NCBI RefSeq assembly: GCF_902459615.1
Contig: NZ_CABPSA010000002.1
Span: forward strand, 248,001 to 312,000
DNA: 64,000 bases
Direction: 5' to 3'
Origin: Pandoraea commovens
GTDB taxonomy: Bacteria; Pseudomonadota; Gammaproteobacteria; Burkholderiales; Burkholderiaceae
Part shown: positions 28,615 through 37,131 of the stretch, piece by piece
Position numbering within the stretch: the first letter of the stretch is position 1
How the letters are laid out: the number at the start of each line of letters is the position of its first letter
Program-made: the position numbers and the translations under genes
Notes under the pieces: model-generated
The model's input: the letters and a program-made list of their open reading frames with translations, nothing else
Database searches by the model: none
What the model was told of the DNA's origin: nothing

Positions 28615-30006
28615 ATGTCTGATGTGCGAATGGAACGCGATACCTTCGGCGAAATTGCCGTGCCTGCCGACCGTCTGTGGGGTGCGCAAACCCAGCGCTC
28701 GTTGCAAAACTTCAAGATTTCCACCGAGAAAATGCCGCGTGAACTCGTGCGCGCGCTCGCTCGTGTGAAGCGCGCGGCAGCCGAGGTCAACAAGGATCTG
28801 GGCGTGCTGGACGCAAAGAAGGCCGACGCAATCATCAAGGCTGCCGACGAAGTCGTCGACGGCAAGCATGACGACGAATTCCCGCTCGCCGTGTGGCAGA
28901 CCGGCTCGGGCACGCAGTCGAACATGAACATGAACGAAGTGCTCGCGAACCGCGCCAGCGAACTGCTCGGCGGCGTGCGTGGCGAAGAGCGCGTCGTGCA
29001 TCCGAACGATGACGTGAACAAGGGCCAGTCGTCGAACGACGTCTTCCCGACCGCCATGAGCGTGGCCGCCCTCGACGCCCTCGTGAACCACCTCAAGCCC
29101 AGCGTGGGCCAGCTGCGCGACACGCTGCACGCAAAAGCGCGCGCCTACGACGACATCGTCAAGATCGGCCGCACGCATTTGCAGGACGCCACGCCGCTCA
29201 CGCTCGGTCAGGAAATCTCCGGCTGGGTGGCGCAGATCGACCACGGCCTGAAGCACGTCGACAACGCGCTGCCCCACGTCGCCGAACTCGCCCTCGGCGG
29301 CACCGCCGTCGGCACGGGCTTGAACGCGCACCCCGAATTCGCGAAGAAAGTGGCCGACGCGCTCGCCCGCGACACCGGCCTGCCGTTCGTCACCGCACCG
29401 AACAAGTTCGAAGCGCTGGCAGCCAACGACGCCATCGTCAACGCCCACGGCACGCTCAAGACGCTGGCCGCCAGCTTCATGAAGATCGCCAACGACGTGC
29501 GCTGGCTGGCCAGCGGCCCGCGTTGCGGCATCGGCGAGTTGCAGATTCCGGAAAACGAACCGGGCAGCTCGATCATGCCGGGCAAGGTCAACCCGACACA
29601 ATGCGAAGCCATGACGATGCTGTGCTGTCAGGTGCTGGGCAACGACGTCGCGATCAATATCGGCGGTTCGATGGGTAACTTCGAGCTGAACGTGTTCAAG
29701 CCGATGCTCATCCACAACTTCCTGCAAAGCGTGCGCGTGCTCGCCGACGGTGCGGTCAGCTTCAACGATAACTGCGCGATCGGGATCGAGCCGAATCGCG
29801 AACGCATCGGCACGCTGCTCGAAGAGTCGCTCATGCTCGTGACCGCGCTCAACCCGCACATCGGTTACGACAAGGCCGCGCAGATCGCGAAGAAGGCACA
29901 CAAGGAAGGCACGACGCTCAAGGCATCTGCCCTCGCGTTGGGCCACGTCACGGCCGAGCAGTTCGACGCCTGGGTTCGCCCGGAGCAGATGGTCGGCAAG
30001 CGTTAA
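28615..30006 (+). CDS. fumC: Class II fumarate hydratase
   Basis: Iron-free, heat-stable fumarase of the citric acid cycle that interconverts fumarate and malate. It has 463 residues, a typical length. Conserved blocks are [32 protein letters not shown], the [13 protein letters not shown] region, and the superfamily signature [13 protein letters not shown] with the mobile catalytic serine loop. The ATG at 28615 ([12 protein letters not shown]) has GAGGAGTC upstream; the frame is open well before it but the preceding residues are not fumarase. It stands as its own unit between two LysR genes. Confidence 0.97.
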   Translation: MSDVRMERDTFGEIAVPADRLWGAQTQRSLQNFKISTEKMPRELVRALARVKRAAAEVNKDLGVLDAKKADAIIKAADEVVDGKHDDEFPLAVWQTGSGTQSNMNMNEVLANRASELLGGVRGEERVVHPNDDVNKGQSSNDVFPTAMSVAALDALVNHLKPSVGQLRDTLHAKARAYDDIVKIGRTHLQDATPLTLGQEISGWVAQIDHGLKHVDNALPHVAELALGGTAVGTGLNAHPEFAKKVADALARDTGLPFVTAPNKFEALAANDAIVNAHGTLKTLAASFMKIANDVRWLASGPRCGIGELQIPENEPGSSIMPGKVNPTQCEAMTMLCCQVLGNDVAINIGGSMGNFELNVFKPMLIHNFLQSVRVLADGAVSFNDNCAIGIEPNRERIGTLLEESLMLVTALNPHIGYDKAAQIAKKAHKEGTTLKASALALGHVTAEQFDAWVRPEQMVGKR

Positions 30007-30055
30007 GCCTCCTTCCCCGCTCCCGACCCGTACCCAGCATTAACCGTCACCGCGC

Positions 30056-30958
30056 ATGCCGATTTCGCCCCTGCCGCCGCTGCACTGTCTGATTGCGTTC
30101 GATGCCGCCGTGCGGCATGCGAACTTCACCCGGGCCGCTGCGGAACTCAACCTCACGCAAAGCGCCGTGAGCCGGCAGATCGCGCAGCTCGAAGAGTTTC
30201 TCGGGCGCGCGCTGTTCACACGCGAACATCGCACGCTGCGGCTGACGGTGGCCGGACAACGCTACGCCGAGCAGATTCAGCGTCTGCTCGGCGAATGCGC
30301 CGAAGCCACGGCCGACCTCATGAAACGACGCGGCGATCTGGAACTCACGGTCGCGTGTTCGTCCGGCGTGGCCGTGCTCTGGATGACGCCGCAACTCATG
30401 CGCTTTCGCGCAGCCCACCCCGACGTCAAGATTCGCGTGATCGTGAAGGACGGCATCACGTCGCTGTCCGCGTCCGAATTCGATCTCGGTGTGTACTACG
30501 TGCGTAACGACCTGCCGCCCGATTTCGCCGGACGCCGTCTGTTCGACGAGGAAGTCTTCCCCGTCTGCTCCCCAAGCTATCTCGACGGACGCCAGCTCAC
30601 CCCCGCCGATCTCGTGAGCGAAACGTTGCTCTTCATCGAAGACGGTCAGCGCAAGTGGATGTCGTGGCCCGACTGGTTCGAGCTGCAAGGCGTGAATGCG
30701 CCGAAATTCCCGCGCATGGTGAGCGCCAATTACTACCCGCTGCTCGTGCAGATGGCTATCGAAGGCGGCGGACTCGTGATGGGCTGGCGTCACATGATCG
30801 ACCCATGTCTCGACGCCGGTCTGCTCGTCCCTGCGTGCGACGCATCGGCCAGCCTGGGTGGCGGCTACTACCTCGTATGGCCTGCCGAGCGCCATGAGCA
30901 TGCCGCAGCACGAATTTTCCGCAACTGGATCTACTCAGAAACTCGTTTCCCATCATAG
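30056..30958 (+). CDS. LysR-family regulator, GcvA-like
   Basis: Regulator of 300 residues. The start MPISPLPPLHCLIAFDAAVRHANFTRA and the recognition helix AAELNLTQSAVSRQIAQLEE belong to the GcvA/AmpR branch, which opens with PPLxxLxAFEAAAR. The ligand-binding half begins near ELTVACSSGVAVLWMTPQL. It lies 237 bp before an MFS gene and an amidohydrolase gene on the same strand and is the likely regulator of both. No strong ribosome site is visible at the ATG. Confidence 0.88.
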   Translation: MPISPLPPLHCLIAFDAAVRHANFTRAAAELNLTQSAVSRQIAQLEEFLGRALFTREHRTLRLTVAGQRYAEQIQRLLGECAEATADLMKRRGDLELTVACSSGVAVLWMTPQLMRFRAAHPDVKIRVIVKDGITSLSASEFDLGVYYVRNDLPPDFAGRRLFDEEVFPVCSPSYLDGRQLTPADLVSETLLFIEDGQRKWMSWPDWFELQGVNAPKFPRMVSANYYPLLVQMAIEGGGLVMGWRHMIDPCLDAGLLVPACDASASLGGGYYLVWPAERHEHAAARIFRNWIYSETRFPS

Positions 30959-30979
30959 GGGTTACGCGTGTTTAGAAAA

Positions 30980-31006
30980 GTTGCCATGCGCTACACGCAT
31001 GGCAAC
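30980..31006. terminator. Hairpin after the GcvA-like gene
   Basis: Perfect 11-bp stem GTTGCCATGCG and CGCATGGCAAC with loop CTACA, 21 bp after the stop. There is no T run on the plus strand; on the minus strand TTTTC follows. It may end the regulator transcript, stabilise its 3' end or act as an operator for the downstream MFS gene. Confidence 0.45.
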
Positions 31007-31195
31007 ATGCAGAATTATCGTTTTGCCTGTCATTTTGTCTGAACTACTTTCTGTCTTATCCGCGCACGTCCGGTAGCGGCATGGAATTCCCATTGCCTGC
31101 GAACGAACGTGATCCGACAAAAAAGCAGGCGTATTACCGGCATGACGTGACAGCAAGACACGCAACGGACGCCACCCATCCTCCGGGAGACCCAG

Positions 31196-32485
31196 ATGCA
31201 GGCGACCTACGCAGTGCCTCAAGACAACCTGGCCCGCCAGCGCCGTCACGCGATCGTGGCGACGGTGATCGGCAACGGGCTTGAATGGTTCGACTTCACC
31301 GTCTATAGCTTCTTCGCTGCGATCATCGCGAAGCAGTTCTTCCCTACGGGCGACGACCTCTCGTCGTTCCTGCTGGCCGTGGCCACCTTCGGCGTGGGCT
31401 TCTTCATGCGCCCGGTCGGCGGCATCGTGCTCGGCATCTACTCCGACCGCGTGGGCCGCAAAGCCGCGCTCTCGCTCACCATCCTGTTGATGGCAGCGGG
31501 CACGGCCATGATCGGTCTGGCGCCGACGTACGACCAGATCGGGCTCGCCGCACCGCTCATCATCGTGTTGGCCCGTTTGCTGCAAGGCTTCTCCGCTGGC
31601 GGTGAAATGGGCGGTGCAACGGCATTCCTGACGGAATACGCACCGGCCAATCAACGCGCTTACTACTCGGCATGGATTCAATCGAGCATCGGCTTTGCCG
31701 TGCTGCTCGGTGCGGCCGTGGGCACGTTCGTGACGACCGAACTCGACAAGGCGTCGCTCGAATCGTGGGGCTGGCGTGTGCCGTTCATCGTCGGCATGCT
31801 GATCGGCCCGGTCGGTTTCTACATCCGTAACAAGATCGAAGAAACGCCGACGTTCCAGAGTGCGGAGAAGTCCGACACGCCGCTGCGCGACGTCTTCTCG
31901 CAATACCCCAAGGAAACGCTCGCGAGCTTCTCCATGGTCGTGCTGTGGACGATCTGCACCTACGTGCTGTTGTTCTACATGCCGACGTATGCCCAGCGCG
32001 TGCTGCATCTGCCCGCGTCGAACGGCTTCACCGCCGGTATGGTCGGCGGCGCGATGATCCTCGTGTTCGCTCCGGTCGTGGGACGTCTGGCGGACCGTCT
32101 CGGCCGTCGCCCCTTCCTGACAGGTTCGGCACTTCTGATTCTGGTGCTCGCCTGGCCGATGTTCACGTACCTGAACGTGTCGCCGGGTCTGCAATCGCTG
32201 CTCACGTTCCAGATCGTGTTCGGCCTGCTGATCGCCTGCTACACCGGCCCGATTCTCGCCGCGTTCTCCGAGCTGTTCCCGGCGAAGGTGCTCTCGACCG
32301 GCCTGTCGGTGGCGTACAACTTCGCGGTGACGATCTTCGGCGGCTTCGCTGCGCTGATCATCACGTGGCTGATTGCCCGCACGGGCAGCAACATGGCCCC
32401 GGCGATCTATGTGATCGTGGCTGCCGCCATCAGTCTGGTCGGCACGTGCTTCGTCAAGCCGCTGCCAAAGACCGGCAAGGTCTGA
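31196..32485 (+). CDS. MFS transporter, metabolite:H+ symporter (MHS) family
   Basis: Twelve-helix symporter of 429 residues, related to ProP, KgtP and citrate/shikimate carriers. The MHS N-terminus is VIGNGLEWFDFTVYSFFAAI, loop 2-3 carries GIYSDRVGRKAAL, and helix 4 to loop 4-5 reads RLLQGFSAGGEMGGATAFLTEYAP. GGGAGACCCAG precedes the ATG. The amidohydrolase gene follows after 64 bp, so the pair may bring in and cleave the same compound under control of the GcvA-like regulator. The substrate is unknown. Confidence 0.9.
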   Translation: MQATYAVPQDNLARQRRHAIVATVIGNGLEWFDFTVYSFFAAIIAKQFFPTGDDLSSFLLAVATFGVGFFMRPVGGIVLGIYSDRVGRKAALSLTILLMAAGTAMIGLAPTYDQIGLAAPLIIVLARLLQGFSAGGEMGGATAFLTEYAPANQRAYYSAWIQSSIGFAVLLGAAVGTFVTTELDKASLESWGWRVPFIVGMLIGPVGFYIRNKIEETPTFQSAEKSDTPLRDVFSQYPKETLASFSMVVLWTICTYVLLFYMPTYAQRVLHLPASNGFTAGMVGGAMILVFAPVVGRLADRLGRRPFLTGSALLILVLAWPMFTYLNVSPGLQSLLTFQIVFGLLIACYTGPILAAFSELFPAKVLSTGLSVAYNFAVTIFGGFAALIITWLIARTGSNMAPAIYVIVAAAISLVGTCFVKPLPKTGKV

Positions 32486-32496
32486 GTTTCCCCTAA

Positions 32497-32527
32497 ACAA
32501 GGCGCGCCCTGACCCGGCGCGCCTTGT
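32497..32527 (+). terminator. Rho-independent terminator between MFS and amidohydrolase genes
   Basis: Perfect 12-bp stem ACAAGGCGCGCC and GGCGCGCCTTGT with a 7-base loop, then GCTTTTT. It lies 11 bp after the MFS stop and only 22 bp before the amidohydrolase start, so it should cut or attenuate read-through into that gene. Confidence 0.8.
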
Positions 32528-32549
32528 GCTTTTTCCAAGGAATTCCCCC

Positions 32550-33788
32550 ATGTCCTCTACGACCGCTACTTTGCTTCGCGGCGGCAATGTGCTCGACGCA
32601 GCCACTGGCCGCCTGCTCGAACGACACGATGTGGCCATCGTTGGCAATCGCATTACGGCGGTGAGCGCCACGCCGCTCGACATCGCCGACGCCACGGTGA
32701 TCGACGTCACCGGCAAGACCGTCATGCCCGGCATGATCGACTGCCACGTGCACGTGCTCGCCTCGCATCCGAACCTCGGCACCAACGCGAGCCAGCCGAA
32801 CGTGCTGACCGTGCTCAAGTCCCTGCCGATCATGCAAGGCATGCTCAACCGCGGCTTCACCACCGTGCGCGACGCAGGCGGTGCCGACTGGGCGCTGCAA
32901 CAGGCCATTGAACAAGGCGTGATCCCGGGCCCGCGAATTTTCCCGTCGGGCAAGGCGTTGTCGCAGACCGGCGGCCACGGCGACTTCCGTCCGCGCAGCG
33001 ACGTGCTTGAGCCGTGCTCGTGCGCGTTTCGTGCGGGCGCCATCGGCCGCGTGGTCGACGGCGTCGACCCGATTCGTCTCGCTGTGCGCGAAGAGATTCA
33101 GAAGGGCGCAACGCAGATCAAGCTGATGGCATCGGGTGGCGTTGCTTCGCCGGTCGATCCCATCGCCAACACGCAGTACTCGGAAGACGAAATCCGCGCG
33201 GCCGTAGCGGAAGCGGAAGCGGCACAGACTTACGTGATGGCGCACGCGTACACGCCGAAGACCATCGCGCGCGCTGTGCGTTGCGGCGTGCGCACCATCG
33301 AGCACGGCAATCTGTGCGACGCCGAGACGGCGAAGCTCATGGCCGAGAAAGGCGCTTACGTGGTGCCTACGCTCGTCACCTACGACGCCCTCGCCAAAGA
33401 CGGTGAATCGCTGGGCCTGCCGCCGGAATCCGTCGCCAAGGTGGAAAGCGTGCAACGCGCCGGTCGCGAATCGCTCGCGATCTACCGTGATGCTGGCGTG
33501 AAAATGGGCTTCGGCTCGGACCTGCTCGGCGACATGCACAAGTATCAGTCCGACGAACTGACGATTCGCGCCGACGTGCTGGGCGCAGCCGACACGCTGC
33601 GCTCGGCAACGGTGATCGGCGCGGAAATTCTGAATCGCGCAGGTGAGCTGGGCGTGATCGCGCCGGGCGCGCTCGCCGACGTGCTGGTCGTCGATGGGAA
33701 TCCGCTCGAATCGATCGATGTGCTGACAGGTCAGGGCGAGGCCATTCGCTGGGTCTTCAAGGACGGCAAGGTCGCGAAGCAACCGTAA
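32550..33788 (+). CDS. Metal-dependent amidohydrolase, imidazolonepropionase/prolidase-like
   Basis: Hydrolase of 412 residues with a TIM-barrel metal centre. The first metal pair is His66 and His68 in DCHVHVLAS. The bridging lysine lies in QIKLMASGG, further metal histidines in VMAHAYT and TIEHGN, and the catalytic aspartate in MGFGSDLLG. The end GALADVLVVDGNPLESIDVL is typical of the dipeptidase, imidazolonepropionase and ochratoxinase-like group. The ATG at 32550 has AAGGAA 13 to 8 bp upstream. An MFS symporter precedes it. The substrate is probably an N-acyl amino acid or cyclic amide, but that cannot be settled here. Confidence 0.87.
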   Translation: MSSTTATLLRGGNVLDAATGRLLERHDVAIVGNRITAVSATPLDIADATVIDVTGKTVMPGMIDCHVHVLASHPNLGTNASQPNVLTVLKSLPIMQGMLNRGFTTVRDAGGADWALQQAIEQGVIPGPRIFPSGKALSQTGGHGDFRPRSDVLEPCSCAFRAGAIGRVVDGVDPIRLAVREEIQKGATQIKLMASGGVASPVDPIANTQYSEDEIRAAVAEAEAAQTYVMAHAYTPKTIARAVRCGVRTIEHGNLCDAETAKLMAEKGAYVVPTLVTYDALAKDGESLGLPPESVAKVESVQRAGRESLAIYRDAGVKMGFGSDLLGDMHKYQSDELTIRADVLGAADTLRSATVIGAEILNRAGELGVIAPGALADVLVVDGNPLESIDVLTGQGEAIRWVFKDGKVAKQP

Positions 33789-33814
33789 TCGCATGACCGC
33801 TTCGTAGGAACAAG

Positions 33815-33847
33815 AAACGCCGCGACGGGCATGATGTCGCGGCGTTT
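33815..33847 (+). terminator. Terminator after the amidohydrolase gene
   Basis: 12-bp stem AAACGCCGCGAC and GTCGCGGCGTTT with a 9-base loop, continuing into TTG on the plus strand. It lies 26 bp after the stop codon. Confidence 0.85.
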
Positions 33848-33953
33848 TTGCTTTCGACGCACGCGCCAGCCCGACACCAGAGCAAAAAGTAAAAGCGGCA
33901 CGCAAGTTGGGGGTCTAGTCTCATCTCATAAACGTAAAGAACAAGGTCCCCCC

Positions 33954-35159
33954 ATGACAATCGTTCTGACGCCCAAACCGCAGTCCATACCACCGTCCTT
34001 CCTGCGCCAGCTTTCGACGTCCAGCACGAGAAGCAACGCCTCGCGGTCCTTCGTCGGTGACTGGATCGTCAGCGTCACGCAGCAAAACGTCATGTCATTG
34101 GAGGAGGCCTGTGAAGCGCATTCGCTGGAGACGCTCCGAACGTCTATTACCGACGGGCTACGCGCGATCAGCAACGCGTGGAACGAGATCGAGAGCATGG
34201 TGAAGGTCGATGCCGACGACGTACCGCTGTCGAAGGAATTTGCGCCGATCAACGCACTCGTCGAGCGCGTGAGCGCGGCCTCACGCCATTACGGCGACGG
34301 TCTCGTCGCCGTCGAACCTTTGATCAAAGGTCTGGAAAAAGCAATCTCGCGCATCTACCGTTCGCGCCAGGTGCCGTGGGGCTCATGGCGAACGATCGGC
34401 TCACAAAAGACCCTTCCTGCGTGCAATGGGCTCACCCTCAATGCCACCGCTGCCTTCACGGTCTTCTATCACTTCGAACATGCCGTGAATGACATCCTGG
34501 CGACATTACTCGCCGTTCGGTGTGTGGAAGCGCGAAGCGCTCCGATTCCGTTCGAGTCACTGCAATACAGCAACGACACGGCAACCGGCGATCTGCCAAA
34601 AGACGAGGATCTGATCAAAGCGCAACGGCTCGCCGTTGCCACTCGAAGGGCAGGACGCGCGCTGGACAAGATGCGGCCGATCATCGACAACGCGCTGCAT
34701 CAGGCCTCGGCCGCCATGCCGCCTGAACGACGTCGATGGAAGCTAAGAATCGCCATTCTTGTCGGCCTTTTCGTGCTGTCGGCCACGCTCATCGTCGCGA
34801 CGATATTGCTGCCGCAGATGTTTCCGGCACTCGTGATCATCGGTGTCGCGCTGAAAATCGCGTCAGGGCTTCTCAGCGGTCTCAGTCTCGTCAACAGCGT
34901 GTTCACCCTTGTCGCCTACCCGCGTAATCGAGGTTGGGACGATATGTCGTCGTGCATCGTGAAAGTGCGGAATCTCTACGGATCGATGAACTTGCGAATT
35001 AGAGAACAACAGGACGCCGTGTGCGAGCGCGAAGAGGAAATGATGAATCGAAGGATCAGATATTGCGGCACCCAGATTGGGCTTGCCGCAGGCAAACACA
35101 AGGACCTCATGAGCGAGATCGATCGTCTCAACGACGCGATGGCACACGCGTCAGTTTGA
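33954..35159 (+). CDS. Unrecognised protein with a central membrane hairpin
   Basis: A 401-residue protein I cannot place in a family. The N-terminal 20-40 residues are rich in serine, threonine and proline. A long helical, hydrophilic region follows. Two adjacent hydrophobic stretches lie at about residues 264-310 (ILVGLFVLSATLIVATILL, then a second ending VNSVFTLVAY). The C-terminal 80 residues are charged and helical with cysteines (CIVKV, CERE, CGTQ). There is no signal peptide. The layout (soluble N-terminus, membrane hairpin, coiled C-terminus) recalls secreted pore or translocator proteins but that is only shape. It is followed by a small helical protein 55 bp later, and a shared terminator ends the pair. 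Confidence 0.7.
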   Translation: MTIVLTPKPQSIPPSFLRQLSTSSTRSNASRSFVGDWIVSVTQQNVMSLEEACEAHSLETLRTSITDGLRAISNAWNEIESMVKVDADDVPLSKEFAPINALVERVSAASRHYGDGLVAVEPLIKGLEKAISRIYRSRQVPWGSWRTIGSQKTLPACNGLTLNATAAFTVFYHFEHAVNDILATLLAVRCVEARSAPIPFESLQYSNDTATGDLPKDEDLIKAQRLAVATRRAGRALDKMRPIIDNALHQASAAMPPERRRWKLRIAILVGLFVLSATLIVATILLPQMFPALVIIGVALKIASGLLSGLSLVNSVFTLVAYPRNRGWDDMSSCIVKVRNLYGSMNLRIREQQDAVCEREEEMMNRRIRYCGTQIGLAAGKHKDLMSEIDRLNDAMAHASV

Positions 35160-35214
35160 TCGCAACGCTGCCGTCCGTTTCACTCACCGTTTTACCTTTT
35201 GGATAAGCGACGTC

Positions 35215-35547
35215 ATGCCAGAGATTTCCAACCAGAACCCGCCTCCTCATCAATACGCAACGTGTTCGCTGCCAGGCACCGCAGGACCAACAGCGGCCTC
35301 AATCGTCAGACGTGGGACGCTGTCGTACCGCAACAATCAACTGCGGCTGCAAATGGCTCAGGTCAAGCAGCTTCTTGCGAGTCAGGACTACGCGTTGCAG
35401 ATACTTAACCGACTCGAAGCACGGGCTCAGCACCTGATGAGTCGAGGCGACTCGTCACACAAAGAAAGCGCGCGCACGACATCCCGCGCAGACTTTCGAG
35501 CGGAGATCGAGCGCTGCCAGACAGCATTAGGTATGGACCAAAAATAA
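35215..35547 (+). CDS. Unrecognised small helical protein
   Basis: A 110-residue protein with no family I recognise. The first 40 residues are proline-, serine- and threonine-rich and look disordered. The rest is a long amphipathic helix (LRLQMAQVKQLLASQDYALQ onward, then LNRLEARAQHLMSRG) ending in a charged tail. There is no membrane segment. It follows the 401-residue unknown by 55 bp on the same strand and ends one base before a hairpin terminator, so the two are probably one transcript and may act together. The ribosome site is weak (GGATAAG). Confidence 0.6.
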   Translation: MPEISNQNPPPHQYATCSLPGTAGPTAASIVRRGTLSYRNNQLRLQMAQVKQLLASQDYALQILNRLEARAQHLMSRGDSSHKESARTTSRADFRAEIERCQTALGMDQK

Positions 35548-35590
35548 CGGCCCCCGGGCATTGGAGACATCTCCAATCCTCCGGGGGCCG
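35548..35590. terminator. Bidirectional hairpin between convergent transcripts
   Basis: Outer stem CGGCCCCCGG and CCGGGGGCCG (10 bp) with a nested stem ATTGGAGA and TCTCCAAT inside. It begins right after the small unknown gene and lies 39 bp from the end of trpS on the other strand. It lacks a T run but is very stable. Confidence 0.65.
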
Positions 35591-35628
35591 ATGCGTCACA
35601 CGTCAGTTATCGACGCGCAACGCGTGAC

Positions 35629-36669
35629 TCACTTCTTCCAGCCCGGCGTGACGAATACCGAGCGTACGTCGTCGAGCGTCTGCGAGACCGTCTCGCGGGC
35701 GCGTTCGGTGCCTGCGCGCAGCATGTCCCACACATAGTCGGGATTCTTCGCGTATTCCTCGCGACGCTCGCGCATCGGACGCAGCATTTCCTGCAGCCGC
35801 TCTTCCAGACGCGCCTTCACCTTCGAGTCGGCCAGACCGCCGCGCACGTAGTGATCCTTGAGCGCTTGCAGGCCTTCCTTGTCTTCGTCGAAGGCGTCGA
35901 GATAGGCGAATGCGACGTTGCCTTCCAGATGCCCCGGGTCTTCGACCTTCAGGTGCAGCGGGTCGGTGTAGCACTTCTTCACGGCCGCGCGGATTTCGTC
36001 CGGCGAGGAGGAAATGTTGATGACGTTGCCGAGCGACTTGCTCATCTTCGCTTTGCCGTCGATGCCCGGCAGACGCCCGATCGGCGGCACGAGGGCCTTG
36101 GCTTCGGTGAGGATCTCGCGACCGGCCATGCGATTGAGACGACGTGCGATTTCGTTCGTCTGCTCGATCATCGGCAACTGGTCTTCGCCCACGGGGACGA
36201 GCGTGGCGCGAAACGCGGTGATGTCCGCTGCCTGGCTCACGGGATACGTTAGGAAACCGGCCGGAATGTCGCGCTCGAAGTTGCGCAGGGAGATTTCCTG
36301 CTTCACGGTCGGGTTGCGCTCCAGACGCGCGACCGTGACCAGATTCAGGTAGTAGAACGTGAGTTCGGTCAGTTCGGGCAGCCAGGTCTGCACGCAGATG
36401 GTCGTGACGTCCGGGTCGATGCCGACGGCCAGATAGTCGAGCGCCACCTCGGAGACGTTGCGATGGACCTTGTCGCGGCCCTTGCCTTCGTCGTCGGTGT
36501 TGTCGGTCAGCGCCTGAGCGTCGGCGACCAGAATGAATTGCTTGTACTCGTGTTGATACGCAACACGGTTCTTGAGACTACCGACGTAGTGGCCCAGATG
36601 CAGCGGGCCCGTCGGACGGTCACCCGTGAGGATCACCTTGCGATCCGCAGGCGCCTTCGAAACACTCAT
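35629..36669 (-). CDS. trpS: Tryptophan-tRNA ligase
   Basis: Class I synthetase of 346 residues that charges tRNA-Trp. The HIGH motif is HLGH at residues 24-27 in [17 protein letters not shown], and KMSKS is at 208-212. [13 protein letters not shown] and [15 protein letters not shown] are the conserved tryptophan-site blocks. I chose the ATG at 36669 ([11 protein letters not shown]) with GAGAGGAAA upstream; the longer frame is not family-like. GDRPTG and the 346-residue length resemble the Streptococcus-type enzyme, whereas I recall the usual Burkholderia enzyme as about 400 residues with a GMRPTG block, so a second trpS may exist in this genome. It is divergent from the peptide cassette. Confidence 0.95.
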   Translation of the reverse strand: MSVSKAPADRKVILTGDRPTGPLHLGHYVGSLKNRVAYQHEYKQFILVADAQALTDNTDDEGKGRDKVHRNVSEVALDYLAVGIDPDVTTICVQTWLPELTELTFYYLNLVTVARLERNPTVKQEISLRNFERDIPAGFLTYPVSQAADITAFRATLVPVGEDQLPMIEQTNEIARRLNRMAGREILTEAKALVPPIGRLPGIDGKAKMSKSLGNVINISSSPDEIRAAVKKCYTDPLHLKVEDPGHLEGNVAFAYLDAFDEDKEGLQALKDHYVRGGLADSKVKARLEERLQEMLRPMRERREEYAKNPDYVWDMLRAGTERARETVSQTLDDVRSVFVTPGWKK

Positions 36670-36982
36670 TTTCCTCTCCGTAATCAAGCGTCGTTCCCGA
36701 ATGGTAGCGCGTCGGCCCGATGACGGTACAGAAACCCCTTCCCGCAACCCAATGACATGGCGACTGCCTCAGCAGCAGCGGCCCCATAAAAAGCTGGGGG
36801 ACGAAGGCCGAAAACGAACAAGAAATTGGTCCCATCCGACGCCAGATGGGCTTAACCAGACACGTTCGCGAGCACCGAAAAGAGGCGTTCAAATCGAATA
36901 GCGGCGTCCGGCGACGGATATCAGAATTCGGCCTCCCGAGTGCCATCTGCACCGGGAAAACTCACTTAACGGAGAAAACCAG
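36670..36982. other. Divergent intergenic region before the peptide cassette
   Basis: About 310 bp between the trpS start and the 29-codon peptide gene. It should hold promoters for both directions, but I find no convincing -35/-10 pair or operator by eye. G+C starts to fall toward the cassette end. Short frames here, including one covering the peptide gene in another frame, have no ribosome site and look like chance. Confidence 0.5.
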
Positions 36983-37072
36983 ATGCAACTCATTCAGATC
37001 GAACCCACGTTGTCCAACCAGTCCAATGATGCCTACAACACGCCGCACACTGCACCGGCCAAGAACAGCTAA
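36983..37072 (+). CDS. 29-residue peptide, candidate precursor of a modified peptide
   Basis: A short gene with a good ribosome site (GGAG, 9 bp before the ATG) and a TAA stop. The peptide begins MQLIQIEPTL, which could serve as a leader. The second half is rich in Asn, Ser, Thr and Pro, with single Asp, Tyr, His and Lys, and ends TAPAKNS. There is no cysteine. It is the first gene before an oxidoreductase, a carbamoyltransferase and an exporter that overlap one another, and a hairpin separates it from them. That layout is typical of ribosomally made, modified peptides where precursor must outnumber enzymes. Function and modification are inference; it could also be a regulatory leader peptide. 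Confidence 0.6.
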   Translation: MQLIQIEPTLSNQSNDAYNTPHTAPAKNS

Positions 37073-37088
37073 GCATTAGACCTTGCAA

Positions 37089-37110
37089 CGGACGCTGGGC
37101 CCGGCGTCCG
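37089..37110 (+). promoter_or_regulatory. Intercistronic hairpin between peptide and enzyme genes
   Basis: Perfect 7-bp G+C-rich stem CGGACGC and GCGTCCG with loop TGGGCCCG, 16 bp after the peptide stop and 21 bp before the nitroreductase start. It has no T run. Such hairpins in peptide antibiotic operons keep precursor mRNA abundant relative to the enzyme genes. Confidence 0.55.
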
Positions 37111-37131
37111 GTCTCAGGCACAGATATACCA

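Noticed and set aside
35548-35590. Attachment site or small RNA at the long nested hairpin
   Set aside because: It fits simply as a bidirectional transcript end between convergent genes, and no repeat of it or integrase gene is seen nearby.
36846-37079. 77-codon frame overlapping the 29-residue peptide gene
   Set aside because: Different frame, no ribosome site, basic random-looking composition. The shorter gene has GGAG at the right distance and ends just before the hairpin.
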